DNA from: Candidatus Gottesmanbacteria bacterium RIFCSPHIGHO2_01_FULL_46_14
Lineage (GTDB): Bacteria; Patescibacteriota; Microgenomatia; UBA10105; UBA927
Assembly (NCBI GenBank): GCA_001780895.1
Contig: MFJJ01000023.1
Location: 1 to 12,745, forward strand
Direction of reading: 5' to 3'
Length of the DNA stretch: 12,745 bases
This document shows positions 6,643 to 12,682 of this stretch, piece after piece. The notes under the pieces were generated by a model that was given only the letters and a program-made list of their open reading frames with translations, was not told the origin of the DNA and ran no database searches. The translations under genes were made by a program, and so were the position numbers. Numbering within the stretch: the first letter of the stretch is position 1; each line of letters opens with the position of its first letter.

Positions 6643-7184
6643 TTCCTACAGAGGAACAGGCAAAGGCACTGTGGGACAAATATCATTTGCCCGAGCAAAA
6701 AAGAATCCACGTGGCACTCGTTGCCAAAGTTGCGATGTTTCTTGCTGATAAACTCAAAGAGCCTATCAACAAACCCCTTTTACTTGCCGCGGCGCTTCTC
6801 CATGATATCGACAAAGCAATTCCCAAGCTTCCGGGAGAAAAGCATCCGGATACGGCAGTGCGGATTCTCAAGGAAGAGGGGACTCCCGAAGTTGCTCATC
6901 TGGTAAGGACTCATCCGCTCCATGCAATTTTGAATCCTGCGATAGCTCCAAAAACCTGGGAAGAAAAACTATTGTACCTGGCAGACAAAATGGTCAAGTA
7001 TGAGGTGATAACGGTTGACGAACGATTTAGGCTTTGGAATGACGAACACCTCCCGCCAGAGGCACAAAAGGAACTGGATGCTGCGTATCCAAAAGTCAAG
7101 GTTCTTGAAAAAGAAATTTTTTCACTCATACATATGCAGCCCGAACAGTTGCAAAAATTACGCGCCGGAAGTATCCTTAAATGA
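6639..7184 (+). CDS. HD-domain metal-dependent hydrolase
   Basis: A 181-residue HD superfamily protein. Metal-ligand candidates are His24 (RIHVALVAKVA), His55-Asp56 in the signature LLHDIDK, His92 in VRTHPL and Asp116 in YLADKMV, with His69 in EKHPDTA also possible. This is the pattern of small phosphohydrolases such as nucleotidases or YqeK-like enzymes; the substrate is unknown. Its start overlaps the toxin stop (ATGA), so it is co-translated with the toxin-antitoxin pair. Whether it is functionally tied to the pair or just joined by read-through is open. The next gene starts 10 bases after its stop with a strong ribosome binding site. Confidence 0.85.
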   Translation: MIPTEEQAKALWDKYHLPEQKRIHVALVAKVAMFLADKLKEPINKPLLLAAALLHDIDKAIPKLPGEKHPDTAVRILKEEGTPEVAHLVRTHPLHAILNPAIAPKTWEEKLLYLADKMVKYEVITVDERFRLWNDEHLPPEAQKELDAAYPKVKVLEKEIFSLIHMQPEQLQKLRAGSILK

Positions 7185-7190
7185 GGAGGA
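7183..7190 (+). promoter_or_regulatory. Strong Shine-Dalgarno sequence deciding the start of the DUF5667-like gene
   Basis: GAGGAGGA lies 4 bases before the ATG at 7195 and overlaps the stop codon of the HD gene. It is one of the few clear ribosome binding sites in the window and fixes the start at 7195. A much longer in-frame opening from 7015 would run through the HD gene and delete the signal peptide. Confidence 0.8.
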
Positions 7191-7194
7191 TCGT

Positions 7195-7758
7195 ATGAAG
7201 AGTTTAATAAAACTGTTTTTTTCTTCTGCTCTGGTCGGATTGGTGTTAGTATTACCAGCATTAGCAAAAACACCAACACCAACACTAACGCCAACGTCAA
7301 TGCCCGCGCCGAGCGAACACAAAGTCGAGTATCTTCTCCCGTACCCCGGTATTTTGCCTGACCATCCCTTGTATTTTCTCAAAACTCTCAGGGACCGCAT
7401 TCTGGAGGCCCTCATTGTTGATCCGCTTCGAAAATCCGAATTTTATCTGCTTCAAGCAGATAAGCGACTCAATATGGGCATCTTTTTCGGTGCGAAAGGA
7501 AAGGCGCTTGATGCAGCAGAATCTATGACTACTGCAGAGCAGTTTATGGAACGCACGGTTGCGGGATTGGTTACTTTTCGAAATAGCGGCAGCCAAGTTC
7601 CGGCGAGTATGGTTGATCGGTTGGAAAAATCCATAGGCAAGCATGTTGAGGTACTGGAAGACATGGTGACAAACGCGGGACAATCAGAGCGGCAAATACT
7701 CGAACGTGTTCTGGAAACGGTCAGACGTCTCCAGGGCGAAGTGGGTAAGCTCAAATAG
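7195..7758 (+). CDS. Secreted DUF5667-like protein
   Basis: A 187-residue exported protein. A signal peptide covers residues 1-24 (MKSLIKLFF, a hydrophobic stretch, then a likely cut after ALA), followed by a Thr/Pro-rich linker (26-40, TPTPTLTPTSMPAPS). The folded part begins LLPYPGILPDHPLYFLKTLRD and continues with EFYLLQADKRLNMG, both characteristic of the DUF5667 family found in Patescibacteria and some Firmicutes. The remaining sequence is helical with heptad-like Leu/Val spacing to the C-terminus, so a helical bundle outside the membrane is likely. Function is unknown for the family. It follows the HD gene by 10 bases and may be on the same transcript, though its strong ribosome binding site permits independent translation. 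Confidence 0.82.
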   Translation: MKSLIKLFFSSALVGLVLVLPALAKTPTPTLTPTSMPAPSEHKVEYLLPYPGILPDHPLYFLKTLRDRILEALIVDPLRKSEFYLLQADKRLNMGIFFGAKGKALDAAESMTTAEQFMERTVAGLVTFRNSGSQVPASMVDRLEKSIGKHVEVLEDMVTNAGQSERQILERVLETVRRLQGEVGKLK

Positions 7759-7790
7759 CGAAAATGAACACATTTTTTTCTTTTCGCTTT
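7758..7790 (+). terminator. Weak terminator candidate after the DUF5667-like gene
   Basis: GCGAAAA (7758-7764) can pair with TTTTCGC (7781-7787) over a 16-base T-rich loop, followed by further T residues. A second weak candidate is GAGG-CTAATA-CCTC (7848-7861) with eight T at 7869-7876. Stems are short, so either or neither may work. The rest of 7759-7893 shows no gene. Confidence 0.3.
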
Positions 7791-7893
7791 TCGTTTATCA
7801 CTTTTTGCTGGTTTATCTCCGTACTTTTTCCTCACTGAAAATTAATTGAGGCTAATACCTCTTATTGATTTTTTTTGATCTAGTAGTTGCTAG

Positions 7894-7922
7894 TTGACCG
7901 TCGATAGGTAGTGTCCTAGGAT
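7894..7922 (+). promoter_or_regulatory. Promoter of the nrdR-nrdJ operon
   Basis: TTGACC (7894-7899) and TAGGAT (7917-7922) are separated by exactly 17 bases. Transcription should start near 7929, giving a leader of about 37 bases before the nrdR ATG, with no Shine-Dalgarno sequence. Both NrdR boxes overlap or flank this promoter. Confidence 0.6.
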
Positions 7923-7946
7923 TAATCGTGGCACCAGATATAGCGT
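7899..7946 (+). promoter_or_regulatory. Tandem NrdR boxes
   Basis: Measured against the known NrdR box acaCwAtATaTwGtgt, box 1 CGTCGATAGGTAGTGT (7899-7914) matches at 10 of 16 positions and box 2 GCACCAGATATAGCGT (7931-7946) at 12 of 16. They are 32 bases apart start to start with a 16-base spacer, the phasing of about three helical turns known for NrdR boxes. Box 1 lies between the -35 and -10 boxes and box 2 at the transcription start, as expected for repression of nrdR-nrdJ. Confidence 0.65.
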
Positions 7947-7965
7947 TTTTTGTTTCACGATACCA

Positions 7966-8412
7966 ATGAAGTGTCCCTATTGTACCAACGACAATACTGA
8001 CGTTATCGAAACCCGAGATAGTGAAGACTTGACGGTCACGAGGAGGAGAAGAACCTGTCAAAAGTGTGAGAAACGGTTCACAACCTACGAGCGGGTAGAA
8101 ACCGTACCGATTACGGTAATAAAAAAAGATGAGCGACGCGAAACATTTGACCGGGAAAAATTGAAACGAGGTATTTGGCGGGCGAGCGGAAAGACGACCA
8201 TAAAAGCGGCCGACGTGGATCGAATCGTTGATGAAGTAGAGCGAGAACTTATCGGAGGAGAGTCTACAGAGGTACCAAGTAAACGTATCGGAGAGTTGGT
8301 TGCCAAACGGCTCAAAAAATTAGATAAAGTCGCGTATATTCGATTTGCAAGTGTATTCAGACGATTTGTTGACGTAGAAGATTTTGAGAAAGAAGTAAAA
8401 AAACTTTTATGA
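7966..8412 (+). CDS. nrdR: Transcriptional repressor NrdR
   Basis: A 148-residue NrdR of normal length. It represses ribonucleotide reductase genes by binding paired NrdR boxes in response to ATP/dATP. The N-terminal zinc ribbon has Cys3/Cys6 (MKCPYC) and Cys31/Cys34 (TCQKC) with the arginine-rich RRRR stretch between them, followed by RFTTYERVE. The rest, from about residue 49, is an ATP-cone domain, beginning VIKKDERRETFDREKLKRGI and ending near YIRFASVFRRFVDVEDF. Its start codon follows a promoter with two NrdR-like boxes, so it should repress itself and nrdJ. It overlaps nrdJ by 4 bases (ATGA). The NrdJ here lacks an N-terminal ATP-cone, so dATP sensing in this operon may rest on NrdR. 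Confidence 0.97.
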   Translation: MKCPYCTNDNTDVIETRDSEDLTVTRRRRTCQKCEKRFTTYERVETVPITVIKKDERRETFDREKLKRGIWRASGKTTIKAADVDRIVDEVERELIGGESTEVPSKRIGELVAKRLKKLDKVAYIRFASVFRRFVDVEDFEKEVKKLL

Positions 8413-11400
8413 ACTTAACCGGGATTAGACAAAAAGTATTTCTCGATCGCTACGCGTTAAAAAATGAAGCGGGAGAGGCGATAGAAAAAACCCCCGAGGA
8501 AATGTGGAAGCGAGTCGCTCACGCCATAGCCCAGGTTGAACCAAAGGCAAAACGAGGATATTGGGAAGAACAATTTGAGACAGCAATGGCCGATTTTGTT
8601 CTCGTACCGGGTGGACGAATACTTTCCGGGGCAGGAACCGGATATAAGGTTACCTTCTATAACTGCTTTGTCATTCCCAGTCCTCATGATTCGCGCCAGG
8701 GAATTCTTTCGACACTTTCTCAAATGGTTGAGATTATGTCCCGGGGTGGGGGAGTCGGGATAAATCTTTCGAGTCTCCGGCCTCGCGGATCCCGGGTCAA
8801 AAAAGTAAATGGTTTTTCCTCGGGGCCCTGTAATTGGGCAGAACTATTTTCTGTTGCGACCAAAGATATCATTCAGCAAGGCGGTTCGAGGCGCGGGGCT
8901 TTAATGTTAATGCTGTGGGACTGGCATCCTGATATCGAAGAGTTTATTACGGTTAAACAAGATCTTTCGCGGATCAATGGTGCTAATTTATCTGTCTGCG
9001 TTTCAGATAGCTTTATGGAGGCAGTTAAAAATGATCGCGATTGGGATCTTCTGTTTCCTGATACAAGCGATCCGGATTACGACACGAAATGGGATGGCTA
9101 CATGCCCAACTGGTTGGCACTCGGCAAAAAGCCAATCGTCAAAAAAACAATCAAAGCCAGAGAACTGTGGGACATGGTGGCAAACGCAGCCTGGAGAAGT
9201 GCCGAGCCGGGAGTGGTATTTATGGAGCGCTACAACAAGTGGTTTAACAACTATTACTGGGAATATGTTAACTGTGTAAATCCATGTATAACTGCCGATA
9301 CGCTCGTATCAACGACCAATGGCATCCGATCAATTGGAGAACTCTATAAAGAAGGCAAACTATTTACGGTTACAGTCGATGGAAAACAATATCTTTCTTC
9401 GCCTGTATTTAAAACAGGGACAAAGCCAGTGTTTCGATTGATAACTCGGGAAGGATATCAACTTCGGTTAACGCATGATCATAAAGTTTTTACACCTGCC
9501 GGAAAAATAGAGGCCGGGAATCTTAAAGCAGGGGATAAATTGATGCTTACGACCGGCGGATCTTTTGGAGTAGCGGGGACGCATGAGGAGGGACAAGTAC
9601 TCGGTTGGTTAGTCGGTGATGGGAGCATGAAGAAAGATAAAGCAACGCTTTACTTTTATCGTCGTGAAAAAGAGGAGTTGGCACCGCGTTTTGCCCAGAT
9701 GGTAGCGGCGATGGTAGACGGAGAACAAATCGTACCACGTGCATATCCTATTGCTCCTCAATACATAGAAAAAGAAGATAAAGCGGTGATTGAGTCGGTT
9801 CGACTCTGGCGCATGGCAGGCCGCTACGGACTTTCGCATGAGAATAAATACCTTGTGCCGCAGGCGGTGCTTCATGGTTCGGAGGCTATGCAGCGAGGAT
9901 TTCTACAAGGGCTCTTCTCAAGCGACGGGCACGTCGCTGGAACTGCAGAGAAAGGTGTGAGCGTCCGGCTCACCTCGGTAAGCAAAGACCTCTTGGTTAA
10001 TGCTCAACGATTGCTTTTAAACTTCGGGATTGTCAGCAGGATCTATGAGAATCGTCGTGACGCGGGTGAGCGTATGATGCCGGATGGCAAAGGCGGAAAT
10101 GCTCTCTATCACTGTCAAGCTTACCATGATTTGGTAATTTCAAAGACCGATCTTCATTTGTTTGCAAGTCTCATTGGATTTCTTCAAGAAGAAAAGCAAG
10201 AAAAACTTCGTTCTCTATTGGCAACCTATGTACGCGGTCCGTATAAGAAATCATTTACGGCGACGTTTGACCGTTTGGAAGAAGATGGGGAAGAGGATGT
10301 CTATGATATCACCGTCGCCGACGTACATCGCTTTGCCGCAAATGGCATAGTTGTTTCTAATTGTGGTGAAGAGGGACTTCCGAATTGGGGTGTTTGTAAT
10401 CTTACATCAATTAATCTTGCTAATCTCGTCGATGAAAAAGGAGAGATGAACTACAAGAGGCTTGCAGATGTTGCCAAAATAGGGGTTCGATTTCAAGACG
10501 ATGTTATCGATGCAGACTTTTACGTATTTCCGGAAATCAAAAAGAGACAGATGGAAGGAGAGCGCCGGATTGGATTGGGTACGATGGGATTAGGTGACGC
10601 GCTCATCAAAATGAAGATTCGTTACGGATCTCAGGAAAGTTTACCCGTGATCGACCGCATATATAAAACCATTCGTGATGCTGCCTACGAAGCTTCTGTT
10701 GATATCGCTCAAGAAAAAGGACCATTTCCCGCTATCAACATCAAAAAACATCTTGATGCCTATTTTATTAGAGAACTTCCGGAATCAATCCGCAAGAAGA
10801 TGAAAAGACACGGGGTTCGGAATTCAGTTGTCTTACAGCAGGCGCCAACTGGATCAACGTCGCTTATGTCAGGGGTATCAAGCGGCATTGAACCAGTCTA
10901 CGAATTTGAATTTATCCGTCGTGACCGTTTGGGAGAGCATATTCTGCGCCATCCTCTCTATGACGCATGGTTTGATGAATTTCAAAAGACAAACGGCAGG
11001 AAACCCACCAAGGAAGAACGACCACAATATTTTGTTTCCGCAAATGATCTGACGCCGGAAGATCATGTGTATGTACAAGCAACGATTCAAAAATATGTCG
11101 ACGCAAGTATCAGTAAAACGGTCAATGCGCCCAAAGACCACACCGTAGAAGACGTTAAGCGTCTCTATATGCTCGCCTATGACCAGGGGTGCAAGGGGAT
11201 TACCTACATGCGCGCAGAATCGCGCCCCGGAGTTCTTACACGTATTGATGAGGACAAAAAAAAGGAAGAAGAAAAAAAAGTAGAACAATACGTTCCCGAG
11301 ATTAAACCGCGACCGATGATGCTTCAAGGATCCACATACAAAGCAGAAACGCCGGTTGGGGAAGCATACGTTACGATAAACACCAACGGTGGTAATCAAC

Positions 11401-11855
11401 CCGTCGAGATGTTCATTAACGTCGGTAAAGCCGGCAGCGACGTTACGGCAATGGCAGAGGCATTGGGCAAAGTTATATCGCTTTCTCTGCGCATTGCTTC
11501 TCCGGTTACTCCAATGGAGCGGGCGCACAAAATTGCAAGTATGCTTATCGGCATTGGAGGAGCCAGAAGCCTTGGATTCGGCGAAAACCGCGTGCGGAGT
11601 CTTCCCGATGCGGTTGCCAAAGTTATCGATCGGCACTTTGGATTTTTCGGTAAATCCAACCTCGATCATGTGACCAACGGCAACGGTGTAGTAAAAGCCA
11701 TTGAAGAAAAGCCGCTTATCCCTCCGGGGCAACAGATGATTTTCACCGAGAAAAGAATGGTAACCGTCGACCTGTGTCCCTCCTGCGGTGAAGGAAGCCT
11801 GGTCTTCGAAGAATCCTGCAAAAAGTGCTATAGTTGTGGGTATAGTGAGTGTTAG
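8409..11855 (+). CDS. nrdJ: Adenosylcobalamin-dependent (class II) ribonucleotide reductase NrdJ with an in-frame intein
   Basis: Reduces ribonucleotides to deoxyribonucleotides using a radical from adenosylcobalamin, independent of oxygen. The 1148-residue precursor contains an intein at 293-651; the spliced enzyme would be 789 residues. Key sites, by analogy with Thermotoga NrdJ: redox Cys86 (YNCFVIP) and its partner Cys663 (GVCNLTSINL); Asn291 and, after the intein, Cys652 and Glu654, which rebuild NPCGE with Cys652 as the thiyl radical site; and the phosphate loop APTGSTS. After the barrel comes a charged Lys/Glu linker (DEDKKKEEEKK), then a TSCPD-like domain (GSTYKAETPVGEAYVTIN onward). 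A Cys-rich tail (Cys1123, 1126, 1137, 1140, 1143, 1148) probably binds zinc or shuttles electrons. There is no N-terminal ATP-cone. Translation starts inside the nrdR stop. The run of A at 11257-11280 in the linker is slippage-prone. Confidence 0.97.
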   Translation: MNLTGIRQKVFLDRYALKNEAGEAIEKTPEEMWKRVAHAIAQVEPKAKRGYWEEQFETAMADFVLVPGGRILSGAGTGYKVTFYNCFVIPSPHDSRQGILSTLSQMVEIMSRGGGVGINLSSLRPRGSRVKKVNGFSSGPCNWAELFSVATKDIIQQGGSRRGALMLMLWDWHPDIEEFITVKQDLSRINGANLSVCVSDSFMEAVKNDRDWDLLFPDTSDPDYDTKWDGYMPNWLALGKKPIVKKTIKARELWDMVANAAWRSAEPGVVFMERYNKWFNNYYWEYVNCVNPCITADTLVSTTNGIRSIGELYKEGKLFTVTVDGKQYLSSPVFKTGTKPVFRLITREGYQLRLTHDHKVFTPAGKIEAGNLKAGDKLMLTTGGSFGVAGTHEEGQVLGWLVGDGSMKKDKATLYFYRREKEELAPRFAQMVAAMVDGEQIVPRAYPIAPQYIEKEDKAVIESVRLWRMAGRYGLSHENKYLVPQAVLHGSEAMQRGFLQGLFSSDGHVAGTAEKGVSVRLTSVSKDLLVNAQRLLLNFGIVSRIYENRRDAGERMMPDGKGGNALYHCQAYHDLVISKTDLHLFASLIGFLQEEKQEKLRSLLATYVRGPYKKSFTATFDRLEEDGEEDVYDITVADVHRFAANGIVVSNCGEEGLPNWGVCNLTSINLANLVDEKGEMNYKRLADVAKIGVRFQDDVIDADFYVFPEIKKRQMEGERRIGLGTMGLGDALIKMKIRYGSQESLPVIDRIYKTIRDAAYEASVDIAQEKGPFPAINIKKHLDAYFIRELPESIRKKMKRHGVRNSVVLQQAPTGSTSLMSGVSSGIEPVYEFEFIRRDRLGEHILRHPLYDAWFDEFQKTNGRKPTKEERPQYFVSANDLTPEDHVYVQATIQKYVDASISKTVNAPKDHTVEDVKRLYMLAYDQGCKGITYMRAESRPGVLTRIDEDKKKEEEKKVEQYVPEIKPRPMMLQGSTYKAETPVGEAYVTINTNGGNQPVEMFINVGKAGSDVTAMAEALGKVISLSLRIASPVTPMERAHKIASMLIGIGGARSLGFGENRVRSLPDAVAKVIDRHFGFFGKSNLDHVTNGNGVVKAIEEKPLIPPGQQMIFTEKRMVTVDLCPSCGEGSLVFEESCKKCYSCGYSEC
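9285..10361 (+). mobile_element. Intein with LAGLIDADG homing endonuclease, inserted before the NrdJ radical cysteine
   Basis: A 359-residue protein intron between NP and CGE of the NrdJ active site. Splicing blocks: Cys293 at the start (CITADTLV), the block B motif LTHDH (354-358) with its Thr and His, a terminal block with VADVHRFAANGIVVSN, and Cys652 as the +1 residue. The endonuclease domain has two LAGLIDADG-type helices, LGWLVGDG (398-405, Asp404) and LQGLFSSDG (499-507, Asp506), so homing activity may persist. The terminal Asn651 that cyclises is present, but the penultimate residue is Ser650 rather than the usual His. The insertion is exactly in frame and the reading frame is open throughout, so selection for splicing is evident. 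Confidence 0.95.
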
Positions 11856-11863
11856 CATTTGTT

Positions 11864-11936
11864 GTCACCCCGGACTTGATCCGGGGTCCATGTATTTCTT
11901 CAAAAAACTGGATCCCGGCTCGGTGGCCGGGATGAC
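11864..11936 (+). repeat. 73-bp double-hairpin intergenic repeat (CHPGLDPGS type)
   Basis: Two hairpins face each other: CCCCGGA-CTTGA-TCCGGGG (11868-11886) and ATCCCGGC-TCGGTG-GCCGGGAT (11912-11933). The outer ends GTCA(C/T)CCCGG and CCGGGATGAC are inverted copies, so the whole unit can also fold as one long stem. In translation it gives the CHPGLDPGS peptide that marks a widely dispersed bacterial palindromic repeat. It fills most of the 90-base gap between nrdJ and the adenosyltransferase gene and could stabilise or partly terminate the nrdJ message. No T-run follows, so it is not a canonical terminator. Confidence 0.8.
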
Positions 11937-11945
11937 AAAAGAAAT

Positions 11946-12536
11946 ATGTCCATTTATACACGTACCGGTGATACCGGAACCACTGGACTCTTTGGCGGTA
12001 AACGCGTGCTCAAATGCGAAGAGCTCGTCGATGTCTATGGTTCGATTGATGAGCTCAATAGTTGGGTGGGATTTATCACTTCAGAATTTGAAGCCCCAGA
12101 CGTCCAGCAGTTTTTGGTAACCATCCAGTCTGACCTTTTTACCATCGGCAGTGTGTTAGCTGGTTGGAAGGGAGATCTGAGCGCAATAGGAGAGCGTGTC
12201 GGTGAAATAGAAGCAAGAATTGACCTTATGGAAAAAGCGCTTCCGCCAATACGAAACTTTATTTTGCCGGGCGGGACACATCTTGGAGCGCACACGCACG
12301 TTGCGCGGGCCATTTGCCGGCGCGTTGAACGACAAGTTGTCGCACTCTCACAAAAGCAATCGGTTGATCCGATTATCCTCACATACATCAATCGTCTTTC
12401 GGACTTGTTTTTCATGTTGGCGAGGTTTATAAACAATAAAGCCGGAAAGAAAGAAACAATGTGGTCCGGCATTAACAATAAAAAAGCAAGGAGTAGAGGA
12501 ATCCCGTGTGATTCGGGAACTGTGCCGCAACGGTGA
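11946..12536 (+). CDS. Cob(I)alamin adenosyltransferase, PduO type
   Basis: Transfers the adenosyl group of ATP to cob(I)alamin, forming the coenzyme B12 that NrdJ uses. PduO-type hallmarks are visible: the ATP-binding N-terminus YTRTGDTGTTGLFGGKR (4-20), VYGSIDELNS (30-39), PGGTHLGAHTHVARAICRRV followed by ER (108-129), and YINRLSDLFFMLARFIN near the end. The usual protein ends near the KETMW segment (about residue 171). The next 25 residues to the TGA at 12534-12536 are unlike the family, and the last 17 or so are encoded by the riboswitch aptamer. The gene follows nrdJ by 90 bases, mostly the double-hairpin repeat, and has no Shine-Dalgarno sequence. Co-occurrence with class II RNR suggests its product serves NrdJ. 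Confidence 0.95.
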   Translation: MSIYTRTGDTGTTGLFGGKRVLKCEELVDVYGSIDELNSWVGFITSEFEAPDVQQFLVTIQSDLFTIGSVLAGWKGDLSAIGERVGEIEARIDLMEKALPPIRNFILPGGTHLGAHTHVARAICRRVERQVVALSQKQSVDPIILTYINRLSDLFFMLARFINNKAGKKETMWSGINNKKARSRGIPCDSGTVPQR

Positions 12537-12591
12537 CCCCGCTTCGCGTAAAGCTACGCGGGGCGAGGAAGTCCGGAACTCTTCCTTACTT
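12484..12591 (+). promoter_or_regulatory. Cobalamin riboswitch aptamer
   Basis: The conserved core is readable in order: GAGGAATCCCGTGTGATTCG then GGAACTGTGCCGCAACGGTGA, a GC-rich hairpin (CCCCGC...GCGGGG, 12537-12564), and GAGGAAGTCCGGAACTCTTCC. The last includes the B12 box (AGTCCGGAACTCTTCC, 12570-12585; 12 of 16 positions match the consensus AGYCMGgAgaCCkGCC). The ends close a P1 stem: AAG-C-AAGGA (12484-12492) with TCCTT-A-CTT (12583-12591). It lies at the 3' end of the adenosyltransferase gene and overlaps its last codons. The controlled gene must be downstream, beyond the window; by analogy a B12 uptake gene is the first guess. Confidence 0.88.
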
Positions 12592-12616
12592 GATTCATCC
12601 CGAGCAGGAATAAGAG

Positions 12617-12647
12617 AATTAGTCTAATTGGTTACATTAGTCTAATT
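12617..12647 (+). repeat. Two copies of the palindrome ATTAGTCTAATT in the riboswitch expression platform
   Basis: ATTAGTCTAATT occurs at 12618-12629 and 12636-12647, 18 bases apart. Each is its own inverted repeat around a central T, the first extended to AATTAGTCTAATT. The copies can pair with each other or fold separately. They lie between the aptamer and the terminator, so they could be part of the switching fold or a protein operator. Confidence 0.75.
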
Positions 12648-12658
12648 TGTCAAATTTG

Positions 12659-12682
12659 CCTTCTCGGAAGAGAAGGTTTTTT
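12659..12682 (+). terminator. Rho-independent terminator downstream of the cobalamin riboswitch
   Basis: CCTTCTC (12659-12665), loop GGAA, GAGAAGG (12670-12676), then six T (12677-12682). The stem is perfect. The B12-box strand CTCTTCC (12579-12585) is fully complementary to GGAAGAG (12666-12672) in the loop and 3' stem, so without ligand it could act as an antiterminator. From 12683 to the end no gene start could be supported; an ATG at 12704 stops after eight codons. Confidence 0.85.

Noticed and set aside
7015..7194. Longer N-terminus for the DUF5667-like protein
   Set aside because: The frame is open, but this part overlaps the conserved HD gene. The ATG at 7195 has a strong Shine-Dalgarno sequence and begins a proper signal peptide.
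9285..10361. Interruption of NrdJ considered as a group I intron or an insertion sequence
   Set aside because: The insert is fully in frame with Cys at its start, Asn-Cys at its end, a THDH block and two LAGLIDADG motifs, so it is an intein.
10878..11858. 326-codon open frame on the minus strand opposite nrdJ
   Set aside because: It lies fully antisense to conserved NrdJ sequence, has a composition typical of a shadow frame (runs of Phe opposite the Lys/Glu linker), and has no promoter or ribosome binding site.
11912..11940. Right hairpin of the repeat considered as the nrdJ terminator
   Set aside because: The stem is strong but no T-run follows (it continues GACAAAAG), and the unit is a recognisable dispersed repeat.
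11743..11961. Minus-strand small protein containing a CHPGHRAGI segment
   Set aside because: This is the translation of the double-hairpin repeat plus the antisense of the nrdJ end, a common false gene call.
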